A DNA stretch of 64,000 nt, taken from Kitasatospora sp. NBC_01266 (GTDB lineage Bacteria > Actinomycetota > Actinomycetes > Streptomycetales > Streptomycetaceae). Within the stretch, counting starts at the first letter, position 1. Every line of letters starts with the position of its first letter. Shown in pieces: positions 29,468 to 38,301 of the stretch. Under the pieces are notes generated by a model. The model saw nothing but the letters and a program-made list of their open reading frames with translations, had not been told where the DNA came from and ran no database searches. The stretch spans positions 1,860,001 through 1,924,000 of the forward strand of contig NZ_CP108458.1 of the NCBI RefSeq assembly GCF_036242395.1, written 5' to 3'. The translations under genes were made by a program, and so were the position numbers.

Positions 29468-32242
29468 TCACTCGGCGCGCCCCGCGCCGCCCCGCTCCCG
29501 CATCCCCGCCACCCCCGCCGCCGTTGCCGCTCCCGCCAGCACGCTGAAGCCCACCGCCAACACCCAGTCCCCCGCCCGCTGGTACGGCGTGCTCCCCGAC
29601 ACCAGCGGCACGTCCACCACGAACGCGCCCCGGTACCCCGCACCGTGCCAGGCCAGCACCCGCCCCCGCGCGTCGAACGCGGCGCTGTCGCCGGTCAGCG
29701 AGACCTGCACGGCCGGCCGGCCGGTCTCCGCCGCGCGGACCGCCGCCAGTGAGGCGTGCTGCGGCTGCGCCCAACTGCCCTGGAACGTCGAGGTCTCCGC
29801 CTGGTAGACCAACAGCTGCGCACCATCGGCGACTTCGGTGCGCGCCATGTCCGGGAACGCCGACTCGAAGCAGATCAGCGGCCCGATGGTCAGCGAACCG
29901 CTGCGCATGACCACGGTCCGGTCCCCGCGCAGCACGTTGGTCGGTGCCGCCTTGCTGATGTCGGCGGACCAGCCGAGCAGCGGCCGCAGCGGGATGTACT
30001 CGCCGAACGGGACGAGCCGGATCTTGTTGTACGTGTCGACCACTCCGCCACCGTTGATCAGGAGCGTCTGCTTGTAGAACCCGGCGCCACCGGCCGCCGG
30101 AGCGTCGCCGTTGACCAGCAGGCCGGCGCCGATCCGCCCGGCAAGCGCCGCCAGGCTCGCGTTCGACGACACCCCGCTGTTCACGTCACTCCCCAGACTG
30201 CTCTCCCCCCAGACCACCAGATCGGGCTTGTCGGCAGTGAGTTGATCACTGACTGCCTCCTCGAACGCCTGCTGCGCGACCGGCGAGCCCAGCACGCCGG
30301 GCTGCACCAGGCCCACCCGCGTGCTCCCCACCACCGGCAGCGCCGGCCGCACCGCGGCCCACCCCGGACCGGCCGCCAGGCAGCCACCGAGTACCGCCAA
30401 CCCGGCACCGCGCAAGGCGGCCTGACGAACAGTCACCAGCACCACCAGTGCCGTGTTCGCCCCCATCACCAGGAACCCGGTCAGCCACACCCCGCCCAGC
30501 GAAGCCGTCGCCAGCATCACCGGCTGGTTCCACTGGCTGGCCCCGAGCAGCGCCCACGGTCCGCCCAGGCTCTGCCAGGACCGCACGCCCTCCGCGCAGA
30601 CCCAGGCGCTCGGCACCACCACCAGCGCGGCGGCCACCCGCCGCCCGCTCAGCGGCGCCGCCAGCAACCGGTGCACCGCCCACCCCCAGGGCAGCCAGAG
30701 CGCGCCCATCAGCACCGCCAGCAACCCCAGCGCCGGGCCGATCGAGGGGAACAGCCAGTACTGGACCGCCACTTCGAAGCCCGCCATCCCCCACCAGGCC
30801 CGCACCACGCCCTCGCGCCGGGTCACCGCCGCCCGCACCACCAGCATCAGCGGCACCAGCGCGAACCAGGCCAGCCACCACCACGCGGGCGCCGGGAACG
30901 CCAACGCGGGCAGCGCGCCGACCACCAAGGCCGCACCGCGCCCGCGGTACCGACCGGGCAGCCGGGCCCGCAGCCGGTGCGGTCGCCACCCCAGCGCCAG
31001 CAGCCACCCGGCGACGAACCCGGCCGCCACCCACCAGAGCAGCGCCCGCTGGTGCCCGGTCTGCCACCAGGGCACCATCAGCAGCCCGGCCAGCACGAAC
31101 GAGACGTTGTAGAGCATGTCGTAGATCGCGAACACCCGGCCGCGCACCGCGTCCGGGGTCGCCCCGCCCACCAGCGCGTCGGTGCAGACCTTCAGCACCT
31201 GGAAGGCGAACGCCGCCACCCCGACGCACGGCACCAGCACCCAGAGCGACGGGTAGAGCCCGCCGACGTAGGCCGCGGCCGCCGCAGGCAGGAACGCGGC
31301 CGGCACCAGCGCCCGCGCGCTGTACCGGGCGGCCAGCAGCGGGGCGACCGCGCTGGCCGCGAAGGTGGCCACGCCGGTGGCGGCGAGCGCGATCCCGTAG
31401 CCGGAGGCCTTCAGCCGGTACTCCGAGTCCGCGACCAGCACCAGCACCACGAACCCGGCCCCGAGCAGCAGCCGGTGCACCCAGACGGCGAACAGCGGCC
31501 GCCGGATGGCCGGCGTCCGCGCCACCACCCGCACCCCGTCCCCCAGGTCCGCCGCCACCCGGCGCAGCCGCGGCCCGGTGCGCCCGCCGGCCCGCCCGCC
31601 CAGGTACGGCAGCCGGGCGAAGACGCCCGCCGCCGCGACGTACAGCACCCCGGCGGCCAGGAACCCGGCCGCCGCCGACCAGCCGACGAACTGCGAGCCG
31701 CCCACCGCCCCGAGGAACGCCGCCGCCGACCCGGCCAGCGCGGAGAAGGCGTTGGCGGGCACCAGCCGCTCGCGGCGCACGGTGCGCGGCAGCGCGGCGC
31801 CCTTCGCGGTCAGCACCAGGCGCGAGGAGGAGAGCAGCAGCAGCACCGCCAGATACGCGGCCGGCGCCCACCGCTCGGTGACGATCACCGCCCCGGCCAC
31901 CACCAGCAGCGCCCGCAGCCAGGAGACCAGCACCAGCACCCGGCGCCGGTCGAACCGGTCCAGCAGCACCCCGGCGAACGGGCCGACCAGGCTGAACGGG
32001 AGCAGCGTCACCGCCAGCACGGCCGCGATCCGTCCGGGCGTCGCACCCCGGCCCACGTCGAAGAGGACGAACTGGGCGAAGGCGATCTGCGCCAGCCCGT
32101 CGCCGCACTGGCCCAGGCACTGGCCCGTGACCAGCCCGCGCAGCGGACCGCTCAGATCCCGCCGCAGCGCACCCGGCCCCGGCGGCCCGGCCGCCGCTTC
32201 CGGCAGCGGACCGCCGGCGGCGAGCCCCGCTCGCTCGCCCAT
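29468..32242 (-). CDS. Fusion of an MFS transporter and apolipoprotein N-acyltransferase
   Basis: 924 aa. Residues about 30-425 are an MFS permease of the enterobactin-exporter/macrolide-efflux-like group (GQCLGQCGDGLAQIAFAQF, LDRFDRRRVLV, DAVRGRVFAIYDMLYN). Residues about 430-915 are a full Lnt: a membrane part (WLAWFALVPLMLVVRA) then a nitrilase domain with Glu in VVWGESSL (near 681), Lys in YNKIRLVPFGEYIP (near 742) and Cys in GPLICFES (near 790). Lnt N-acylates the N-terminal Cys of lipoproteins. The reading frame is continuous with no internal stop or frameshift. MFS domain function and whether it is still a transporter are unknown; mycobacterial Ppm1 is a known case of Lnt fused to another membrane enzyme. 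Confidence 0.88.
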   Translation of the reverse strand: MGERAGLAAGGPLPEAAAGPPGPGALRRDLSGPLRGLVTGQCLGQCGDGLAQIAFAQFVLFDVGRGATPGRIAAVLAVTLLPFSLVGPFAGVLLDRFDRRRVLVLVSWLRALLVVAGAVIVTERWAPAAYLAVLLLLSSSRLVLTAKGAALPRTVRRERLVPANAFSALAGSAAAFLGAVGGSQFVGWSAAAGFLAAGVLYVAAAGVFARLPYLGGRAGGRTGPRLRRVAADLGDGVRVVARTPAIRRPLFAVWVHRLLLGAGFVVLVLVADSEYRLKASGYGIALAATGVATFAASAVAPLLAARYSARALVPAAFLPAAAAAYVGGLYPSLWVLVPCVGVAAFAFQVLKVCTDALVGGATPDAVRGRVFAIYDMLYNVSFVLAGLLMVPWWQTGHQRALLWWVAAGFVAGWLLALGWRPHRLRARLPGRYRGRGAALVVGALPALAFPAPAWWWLAWFALVPLMLVVRAAVTRREGVVRAWWGMAGFEVAVQYWLFPSIGPALGLLAVLMGALWLPWGWAVHRLLAAPLSGRRVAAALVVVPSAWVCAEGVRSWQSLGGPWALLGASQWNQPVMLATASLGGVWLTGFLVMGANTALVVLVTVRQAALRGAGLAVLGGCLAAGPGWAAVRPALPVVGSTRVGLVQPGVLGSPVAQQAFEEAVSDQLTADKPDLVVWGESSLGSDVNSGVSSNASLAALAGRIGAGLLVNGDAPAAGGAGFYKQTLLINGGGVVDTYNKIRLVPFGEYIPLRPLLGWSADISKAAPTNVLRGDRTVVMRSGSLTIGPLICFESAFPDMARTEVADGAQLLVYQAETSTFQGSWAQPQHASLAAVRAAETGRPAVQVSLTGDSAAFDARGRVLAWHGAGYRGAFVVDVPLVSGSTPYQRAGDWVLAVGFSVLAGAATAAGVAGMRERGGAGRAE

Positions 32243-32293
32243 CTCCGCCTCGTCACCCCGGCCCGGTCATCGGCTCGGCAGTCCCGGGACCCG

Positions 32294-32572
32294 TCAGTAG
32301 CTCGGATAGGCGGGCGCCCGGTTCACGTCCGTGATGTCGTCGGCCGCCTGCGCGCGCAGCTGCTGGGCCAGCGCCCGCAGCGCGCGCGAGGCGGCCAGTT
32401 CCTCGCCGACCCGGTAGGCGGGCCGGTCGGCGCGGTTGCGCTCCGCCTGGCCGTACCCCTGCGCCCCGGGAGCCCGGTCGCCGACCAGCCGGGCGTGGCA
32501 GGCCGTGGCCGTGCCGTCCTCCTCGAAGCTGAGTTCGACGTCCCACTGGTTGTCCAGCCGGTAGTTCTGCAT
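32294..32572 (-). CDS. DUF1876 domain protein
   Basis: 92 aa. Family: small actinobacterial dsRBD-like proteins of unknown role. Visible pattern: WDVELSFEEDGTATACHARL (substrate-like beta strands), GQAERNRADRPAYRVGEELA, then ASRALRALAQQLRAQAADDI. ATG 32572 with GGAGGTGCGG upstream. A paralogue is encoded at 49563-49835. The gene sits between the flotillin and the MFS-Lnt genes on the same strand. Confidence 0.85.
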   Translation of the reverse strand: MQNYRLDNQWDVELSFEEDGTATACHARLVGDRAPGAQGYGQAERNRADRPAYRVGEELAASRALRALAQQLRAQAADDITDVNRAPAYPSY

Positions 32573-32664
32573 CCCGCACCTCCAAGGCCGCTCCCCCCCG
32601 AGCGGCTCCCGCCACCGAACCGCTCCCCCACCAGCCTGCGCCGCCCGGTCCGCGGCGGCAACGC

Positions 32665-33975
32665 TCAGTTCTGCCCCGCGCCCTCCTGGCCGTCCACCGG
32701 CCCGGCCTGGACCGGATCGGTCTGAACCGGACCCGGCTGCGCCTGCACCGGCGCCTGCGCCTGCGCCTGGGTCGTCGCCGCCTTCAGCACGTCCAGGATC
32801 GCCAGCCCCTGCCCCACGATCCCGGCCGCGACCTGGCTGACGCCCTCGCTGCCGTTGAGGATGGTCAGGTTCGACCCGGCCATGCCCCGCGCCGCCGCGT
32901 CCACCAGCACCGGCAGGTTCTCCACCACCCGGTTCGCCGCGATCAGCTCCTGCGCCCCGCCGCGCAGCGAATCGGCACGCGCCGCATTCGCGGCGGCCTG
33001 GGCTTCGGCGGTGGTCCGCTCGGCATAGGCGTCGCCGTCCGCCTGCACCCGCACGGCCTGCGCCTCGGCGGTGGCCAGCGTGGTGCGCCGGTAGGCCTCG
33101 CCCTCGGCCTCGAACTTGGCCATGTCGCGCTGGGCCTCGGCCAGTGCGCGCTTGCGGTAGGCCTCGGCGTCGGCGGGGCGGCGGACCTCGGCCTCCAGCC
33201 GCTGGGCGGCCAGGTCGGCCTGCCGCTGGGCCAGCGCGGTCTGCTGCTCGATGACCTCCTGCGAGGCCATCGCCTCGGCGAGCGGTCCGGCCTGGGCGGC
33301 GCGCGCGTTGGCCTGCTCGGTCTCGGCGACGAAGCCGGCCCGCTTGAGCGCGGTGTCGCGCTCGTACTGCGCCTTGAGGGCGAGCGCCTCCTGCTCCCGC
33401 TGGGCGGCCTCCTGGTCGGCCCTGGCCTGGGCGATCCGGGCCTGGCTGGCGACGGCGGCGGCGTGCGGGGCGGCCAGGTTGGTGATGTAGCCGGTGGCGT
33501 CCTCGATCTCCTGGATCTGCAGGGCGTCGACCACGATGCCGAGCTTCTCCATCTCGTTGTGGCTGCCCGCCTTGACCTCCTGGGCGACCCGGTCGCGCTC
33601 ACGGATGATCTGCTCCACCGTCAACCCGCCGACGATGGACCGCAGATGGCCCGCGAAGATCTGGCCGACCAGCTCCTCCATCCGTTCCTGCTCGGCCAGG
33701 AAGCGCCGGGCCGCGTTGGCGATCGAGACGAAGTCGTCGCCGACCTTGAAGACGGTGACCGCGCGCACGGTCAGCCGGATGCCCTGCTGGGTGACGCAGT
33801 CCTCGGCGATCTCCGCCTCCCGCAGCGCGAGCGAGAGCATCCGGGCCTTCTGCTTGATCGGCATCACGAAACTGCCGTGCCCGGTGACGATCCGGAACTG
33901 GGTGGCCTGCGCCTGCCGCTTGGAGCCGGAGATCAGCAGGGCCTCGTTCGGCGCGGGTACGTGCCAGAACAACAT
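32665..33975 (-). CDS. Flotillin-like SPFH/Band 7 protein
   Basis: 436 aa. Scaffolds membrane microdomains. SPFH domain about residues 5-170 (FRIVTGHGSFVMPIKQKARM, GLTVEQIIRERDRVAQEV, GIVVDALQIQEIED), then a long coiled coil about 175-345 rich in Ala/Glu/Gln with repeated EAxAxR units (ARADQEAAQREQEALALKAQ), and a Gln/Pro tail (APVQAQPGPVQTDPVQAG). No clear transmembrane helix, so membrane attachment is by the N-terminal hydrophobic region. It lies 21 bp downstream of an NfeD-like gene, the classic SPFH-NfeD pairing. Confidence 0.92.
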   Translation of the reverse strand: MLFWHVPAPNEALLISGSKRQAQATQFRIVTGHGSFVMPIKQKARMLSLALREAEIAEDCVTQQGIRLTVRAVTVFKVGDDFVSIANAARRFLAEQERMEELVGQIFAGHLRSIVGGLTVEQIIRERDRVAQEVKAGSHNEMEKLGIVVDALQIQEIEDATGYITNLAAPHAAAVASQARIAQARADQEAAQREQEALALKAQYERDTALKRAGFVAETEQANARAAQAGPLAEAMASQEVIEQQTALAQRQADLAAQRLEAEVRRPADAEAYRKRALAEAQRDMAKFEAEGEAYRRTTLATAEAQAVRVQADGDAYAERTTAEAQAAANAARADSLRGGAQELIAANRVVENLPVLVDAAARGMAGSNLTILNGSEGVSQVAAGIVGQGLAILDVLKAATTQAQAQAPVQAQPGPVQTDPVQAGPVDGQEGAGQN

Positions 33976-33996
33976 CGCGTCCTCCCTGGGAGCGAG

Positions 33997-34230
33997 CTAG
34001 GTGTGCGGGAACGGAACGACCAGGACGGAACGGGCCGATATCCGCTCCACGACCATGACCTGCGTGTTCCGCGCGATCGGCGCCTCAGCCCAGGCCGCGA
34101 ACGCCTCACTCCCCCCGCGCACCGGCAGCAGCACCTCGCCGGCACCCTCCGCCGGGATCGACACGGTGACCCAGCCGACAGCGCCGACCGGGCTCTCCTC
34201 GGCCACGTCCGGCTCCGCCATCAGGCTCAC
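33997..34230 (-). CDS. NfeD-like OB-fold partner of the flotillin, soluble
   Basis: 77 aa from GTG 34230 (GGAGAGCG 4 nt upstream); an ATG at 34221 and longer in-frame starts up to 34476 are possible. The core GEVLLPVRGGSEAFAAWAEA then PIARNTQVMVVERISARSVL matches the OB-fold C-domain of NfeD proteins, which partner SPFH proteins. Full-length NfeD has transmembrane helices; none are visible here even in the longest reading. Directly upstream of the flotillin gene on the same strand. Confidence 0.65.
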   Translation of the reverse strand: MSLMAEPDVAEESPVGAVGWVTVSIPAEGAGEVLLPVRGGSEAFAAWAEAPIARNTQVMVVERISARSVLVVPFPHT

Positions 34231-34456
34231 CCGCTCTCCGGCCCCGGTCCTGCGTTCTCGCAGCAGCGCGGTGTCCACCGCTGCTGTCCAATCTAACGAG
34301 CGGAGCCGGCAAAGGAGCCGCTCGCCGCGCTTGACCCACTCGATCGACCCCACCGCGTGGCCTTCCGGGACCGACCGGGGCCCCATGCCACGCTGGCCGC
34401 CGGAATTGCGCACCCTCCCCCGTATCTCCTGCCCGAACCCTTTTCGGAGGCTGGCC

Positions 34457-34927
34457 ATGAGCACCGTCAACCCCATCCCGGACGGCTACCCGCGCGTGTC
34501 GCCCTACCTCTTCGTCGGTGGCGCCGCCGCCGCGATCGACTTCTACATCTCGGTGCTCGGCGCCGAGCAGCGCGGCGACCGGATGGTCGGCCCCGACGGC
34601 CGGATCGGGCACGCCGAACTGACCATCGGCAACTCGGTGATCATGCTGGCCGACGAGTACCCGGAGATCGGCGCGCGCGGCCCGAAGACGGTGGGCGGCT
34701 CGCCGGTGATGCTCAACGTGTACGTGGCGGACGTGGACGCGGTCTGGGCCAAGGCGATGGCGGCCGGCGCGGTGGAGCTGCGACCGCTCGGCAACCAGTT
34801 CTACGGCGACCGCACCGGCACCTTCGAGGACCCGTTCGGCCACCGCTGGAGCGTCGCCAGCCACGTCGAGGACGTCCCGCCGGCCGAGATGGCCGCCCGG
34901 GCCAAGGCCGCGATGGGCGGCAGCTGA
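34457..34927 (+). CDS. VOC/glyoxalase-fold protein (PhnB-like)
   Basis: 156 aa. Vicinal-oxygen-chelate fold: YLFVGGAAAAIDFYISVLGA, GHAELTIGNSVIMLADEYPE, LNVYVADVDAVWAKAMAAGA, FYGDRTGTFEDPFGHRWSVA. The PhnB-like group includes resistance and epimerase-like proteins, so the function is open. ATG 34457 with TTCGGAGG upstream. Probably cotranscribed with the next gene 6 bp downstream. Confidence 0.9.
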   Translation: MSTVNPIPDGYPRVSPYLFVGGAAAAIDFYISVLGAEQRGDRMVGPDGRIGHAELTIGNSVIMLADEYPEIGARGPKTVGGSPVMLNVYVADVDAVWAKAMAAGAVELRPLGNQFYGDRTGTFEDPFGHRWSVASHVEDVPPAEMAARAKAAMGGS

Positions 34928-34933
34928 TCCCCC

Positions 34934-35488
34934 GTGCCAGCACCCTCCGAACCAGCTGACGCTGCCGACCCTGGGCCCGAACCCGAGCCCAGCGCCGCGC
35001 GCCCGTACATGCCCGGGTACGGCATCCGGCCCGCCGACCAGGGCACCGGCCTGCTGCCCTGGTCCTGGGCCGAGCGCCGGTTGACCGACTCGCACGACTA
35101 CTGGGTCTGCACGGTCCGCCCGGACGGCCGCCCGCACACCATGCCGGTCTGGGGCGTCTGGCTGGCCGGAGCGCTCTGGTTCAGCAGCAGCCGCCAGTCC
35201 CGCAAGTACCGCAACCTGGCCGCCCGCCCCGACTGCGCGATCAGCACCGCCGACCCGCACCAGCCCGTGGTCCTGGAGGGCCGCGCCGAGGTGCTGGCCG
35301 GGGCGGCGGAGATCGCCGCCTTCCTGGCCGCCCTCAACGCGAAGTACGCCACCGCCTACGGCCCGGACTTCCTGGACCCGGCGGTCAACGCCACCTTCCG
35401 GGTCCGGCCGGCCGGCGTCTTCGGCCTGACCGACGCCGACTTCACCGGCTCCCCGACCCGCTGGCTCTTCCACCCGCCCGGCCGCTGA
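34934..35488 (+). CDS. Pyridoxamine 5'-phosphate oxidase-fold protein
   Basis: 184 aa from GTG 34934. FMN- or F420-binding split-barrel: RLTDSHDYWVCTVRPDGRPH then TMPVWGVWLAGALWFSSS, SRKYRNLAARPDCAIST, VVLEGRAEVL, ending TRWLFHPPGR. The pattern matches actinobacterial F420/FMN-dependent reductases of this fold. The N-terminal 25 residues are Pro/Glu/Ala-rich, so translation may start instead at ATG near 35009 (MPGYGIRPAD). Confidence 0.88.
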   Translation: MPAPSEPADAADPGPEPEPSAARPYMPGYGIRPADQGTGLLPWSWAERRLTDSHDYWVCTVRPDGRPHTMPVWGVWLAGALWFSSSRQSRKYRNLAARPDCAISTADPHQPVVLEGRAEVLAGAAEIAAFLAALNAKYATAYGPDFLDPAVNATFRVRPAGVFGLTDADFTGSPTRWLFHPPGR

Positions 35489-35545
35489 ACACGGCCCGGC
35501 GGCTGAGCACGGCCCGCCCGCTGCACCCGGCCCGGCCGCTGAGCG
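35482..35545. repeat. Four imperfect copies of an 18-bp repeat after the PNPOx-fold gene
   Basis: GCTGA/GCTGC cores fall at 35484, 35502, 35520 and 35538 with CGGCC spacers (exact 18-bp period). The last copy ends in the palindrome GCTGAGCGCTCAGC, which can act as a hairpin terminator between the convergent PNPOx-fold and GT2 genes. Confidence 0.7.
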
Positions 35546-35546
35546 C

Positions 35547-36593
35547 TCAGCCGGGCCGGCCGGCCCGCCCCGCGACGGCCGTGCGCGCGATCTGCGACAG
35601 CTTGGCCACCTCGAACGCGCTGTACGCACCCCCCGCCAGCAGCGAGAACTTCAGGCCCTCCCGCCCACCCGGCCGCCGGTAGCCCTCGGGCAGGTAGCGC
35701 TGGTAGTGCTCGGCGGCCCGGTGGAAGAAGCTCGGGCGGGCCGCCCGGCTGACGCAGCCGGCGAGGTCGAAGACGAACAGGTAGTGCCGGACCATCCTGG
35801 TGAACAGGTACGGGCGCAGCGCCTGCGCGCCTTCCCGTGCCTCCAGCGCCTCGAAACTCCGCTCGTACTGGTCGAAGATGTCGAAGGTGCTGCTGCCGGG
35901 CGACCCGGCCGGGTGCACCGTGTGCCGCCGCCGCAGCTGCACCAACTCCTGCGGCAGCACCGCGATCCGCTGCGCCGCCAGCAGGGCCCGGTGCGCCACC
36001 GGCAGCTCCTCGTACTGCCCCTCGGGAAAGCCCGGGCCGCCGGGCAGCGCCAGGCCCGCCGCCTGCCAGAGCTGCCGGCTGATCAGCCGGTCCCAGACCT
36101 GGCCCGGCGCCCCGAGCAGTTCCGGGTGCGCCGGCAGCTCGAACACCTCGCCGTCCCCGACCCCCGCCAGCAGGTCGGCCGCCGCCCCCGGCCAGACCCG
36201 CCCCGCGTGCAGTCGGCTGTGCCCGAAGAGCAGCAGGTCGGGCGAGGTCCGATCGCCCTGGCCGGCCGCGCCGACCCGCTCCGCCAGCGCCAGCAGCGCC
36301 CCGGGGGTCAGCAGGTGGTCGCTGTCCAGGAAGAGCAGGTAGCGCCCCTCGGCCCGGGCCGCCCCGGCGTTGCGGGCGCTGCCGACCCCCACCGCCGCGT
36401 TCAGCCGCAGCACCGACACCCGCCCGTCCCGCGCGGGATGCGGCAGCTCGGCCGAGCAGTCGGGCGACGGGTCGGCGACCACGATGACCTCGAAGCCGCC
36501 GAAGGACTGGTCGAGGATCGAGTCCAGGCAGCTCGCGAGCTGTCCTTGCTGGTCATGGGCGGGCAGGACGATGGAGATGAGCGGTGCGGGCAT
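35547..36593 (-). CDS. Family 2 glycosyltransferase
   Basis: 348 aa. GT-A fold: ISIVLPAHDQQGQLASCLDS, FEVIVVADPSPDCS, GSARNAGAARAEGRYLLFLD with DxD-like LDSDHLL. C-terminal part has hydrophobic/aromatic segments but no clear membrane helix. Similar to GT2 modules involved in teichoic-acid or exopolysaccharide synthesis in streptomycetes (family knowledge). It stands alone between the PNPOx-fold gene and the lysA upstream region; acceptor unknown. Confidence 0.85.
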   Translation of the reverse strand: MPAPLISIVLPAHDQQGQLASCLDSILDQSFGGFEVIVVADPSPDCSAELPHPARDGRVSVLRLNAAVGVGSARNAGAARAEGRYLLFLDSDHLLTPGALLALAERVGAAGQGDRTSPDLLLFGHSRLHAGRVWPGAAADLLAGVGDGEVFELPAHPELLGAPGQVWDRLISRQLWQAAGLALPGGPGFPEGQYEELPVAHRALLAAQRIAVLPQELVQLRRRHTVHPAGSPGSSTFDIFDQYERSFEALEAREGAQALRPYLFTRMVRHYLFVFDLAGCVSRAARPSFFHRAAEHYQRYLPEGYRRPGGREGLKFSLLAGGAYSAFEVAKLSQIARTAVAGRAGRPG

Positions 36594-37010
36594 GCGGCAG
36601 AAGGTAGGCGGATGTCAGGAACGCAGCAAGGAGCATCGAGTGAGGAAACGGGCATAAGTGACGATCCGTCGGCATGCTCACCACACCCTCACGTGCCCAC
36701 CGGGTGACGAGCACAGTCGACGGACCGTCAGGCGGCTGCGGCGCTGCGTGACGGGCCACGGCCGGCCCGGACCGCCGGCCCGGGATCCACCGCGCCGTGA
36801 AATATTTCTTCGCCACGCACACCGGACCGCCCGATTTATCGATACACCCCGGCCACCCGGGAATTCCTTTTCCGCTTTTCGGTCGCGCCGTCGCCCGCAG
36901 TACAGTGGCGGGAATTCCCGCACCGTCCAGCCAATGGACACCCGGGCGATTTCCCCGCCCTTTCCGCGACAATTCCGCCGATCGCCCCGCCGGCCGAACA
37001 GGACCCCACC
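36594..37010. promoter_or_regulatory. lysA upstream region, locally A/T-rich
   Basis: 417 bp with no convincing gene. The stretch about 36795-36910 is markedly A/T-richer than its surroundings (GTGAAATATTTCTTCG, GATTTATCGATACACC, AATTCCTTTTCCGC) and probably carries the promoter(s) of lysA and GT2. I see no lysine-riboswitch-like structure by eye. Confidence 0.4.
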
Positions 37011-38294
37011 GTGACCATCGCCCCCGCCTTCGACGGACCGCAGCTGGCCCGGATCGCCGAGGAGTACGGCACCCCGGCCTGGGTCTACGACGCCGCGCAC
37101 ATCCGCGCCCAGATCGCCCGGCTGCGCAGCTTCGACGTGATCCGCTTCGCGCAGAAGGCCTGCTCCAACACGCACCTGCTGCGGCTGATGCGCGCCGAGG
37201 GCGTGCTGGTGGACGCGGTCTCGCAGGGCGAGCTGGAGCGGGCGCTGGCCGCCGGGTACGAGGTCAAGGGCCCCCAGGAGCCGGTGGTCTTCACCGCCGA
37301 CCTGCTGGACCGCGCCACGCTGCGCCGGGTGGTCGAGCTGGGCGTGCCGGTCAACGCCGGGTCGCCGCAGATGCTCGACCAGGTGGGCAGCGCCAGCCCG
37401 GGGCACCCGGTCTGGATCCGGGTCAACCCCGGTTTCGGGCACGGCCACAGCCGCAAGACCAACACCGGTGGCGAGCACAGCAAGCACGGCATCTGGCACG
37501 AGCACCTGGCCGAGAGCCTCGAACTGGTCGACCGGCACGGGCTGGACCTGATCGGCCTGCACATGCACATCGGCTCGGGGGTGGACTACGGCCACCTGGA
37601 AGCGGTCTGCGAGACGATGGTCAAGCAGGTCCGGCTCTGCGGGCGGGACGTGCGGGCCATCTCGGCGGGCGGCGGCCTCTCGGTGCCGTACGCGCCGGGC
37701 CAGCCGGAGGTGGACACCGAGCGGTACTTCCGGATCTGGGACGCCGCCCGGCAGGAGCTGGCGCGCGAACTCGGCCACCCGGTGCGGCTGGAGATCGAGC
37801 CCGGCCGCTTCCTGGTGGCGGGCGCCGGGGTCCTGGTCAGCGAGGTGCGGGCGCAGAAGCCGGTCGGCAGCAACCACTTCGTGCTGGTCGACGCCGGCTT
37901 CAACGACCTGATGCGGCCGGCGATGTACGGCAGCAGCCACCGCGTCTCGGTGCTCATGCCGAGCGGCCGGCCGCGCACGGAGCCGGAGTTGGACACCGTG
38001 CTGGCCGGTCCGCTCTGCGAGTCGGGCGACGTCTTCACCCAGCTCGAAGACGGCGAGGTGGAGCCGGTGCCGCTGCCGCGCACCGAGATCGGCGACCTGG
38101 TGGTCTTCCACGACACCGGGGCGTACGGCGCGAGCATGTCCTCCACCTACAACTCGCGCCCGCTGATCCCCGAGGTCCTGGTCGAGGACGGCGAGCCCCG
38201 GCTGATCCGCCGCCGCCAACGGGTCGCCGAACTGCTCGCGCTGGAAACCGAGACGGAGGCCGGGACCAGGATCGGAACCAGGAGCGGGATCTGA
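37011..38294 (+). CDS. lysA: Diaminopimelate decarboxylase, gammaproteobacterial type
   Basis: 427 aa, GTG start. PLP enzyme for the last step of lysine synthesis, meso-diaminopimelate to L-lysine. PLP Lys in IRFAQKACSN, GGGLSVPY, EPGRF, catalytic CESGDVF, DTGAYGASMSSTYNSRP. From memory it reads strikingly like E. coli LysA through long blocks (VWIRVNPGFGHGHSRKTNTG, GLHMHIGSGVDYGHLEAVC, LVDAGFNDLMRPAMYGSS, RLIRRRQ) and unlike the usual longer streptomycete LysA. GC and codon use are those of the host. It may be a second lysA of the cell. The C-terminal tail ETETEAGTRIGTRSGI is extra. Confidence 0.93.
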   Translation: MTIAPAFDGPQLARIAEEYGTPAWVYDAAHIRAQIARLRSFDVIRFAQKACSNTHLLRLMRAEGVLVDAVSQGELERALAAGYEVKGPQEPVVFTADLLDRATLRRVVELGVPVNAGSPQMLDQVGSASPGHPVWIRVNPGFGHGHSRKTNTGGEHSKHGIWHEHLAESLELVDRHGLDLIGLHMHIGSGVDYGHLEAVCETMVKQVRLCGRDVRAISAGGGLSVPYAPGQPEVDTERYFRIWDAARQELARELGHPVRLEIEPGRFLVAGAGVLVSEVRAQKPVGSNHFVLVDAGFNDLMRPAMYGSSHRVSVLMPSGRPRTEPELDTVLAGPLCESGDVFTQLEDGEVEPVPLPRTEIGDLVVFHDTGAYGASMSSTYNSRPLIPEVLVEDGEPRLIRRRQRVAELLALETETEAGTRIGTRSGI

Positions 38295-38301
38295 CCATCC
38301 G

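Noticed and set aside
29756..32725. 989-codon plus-strand frame opposite the MFS-Lnt gene
   Set aside because: Composition is Arg/Pro/Gln/His-rich antisense of the real gene, with no recognisable motif.
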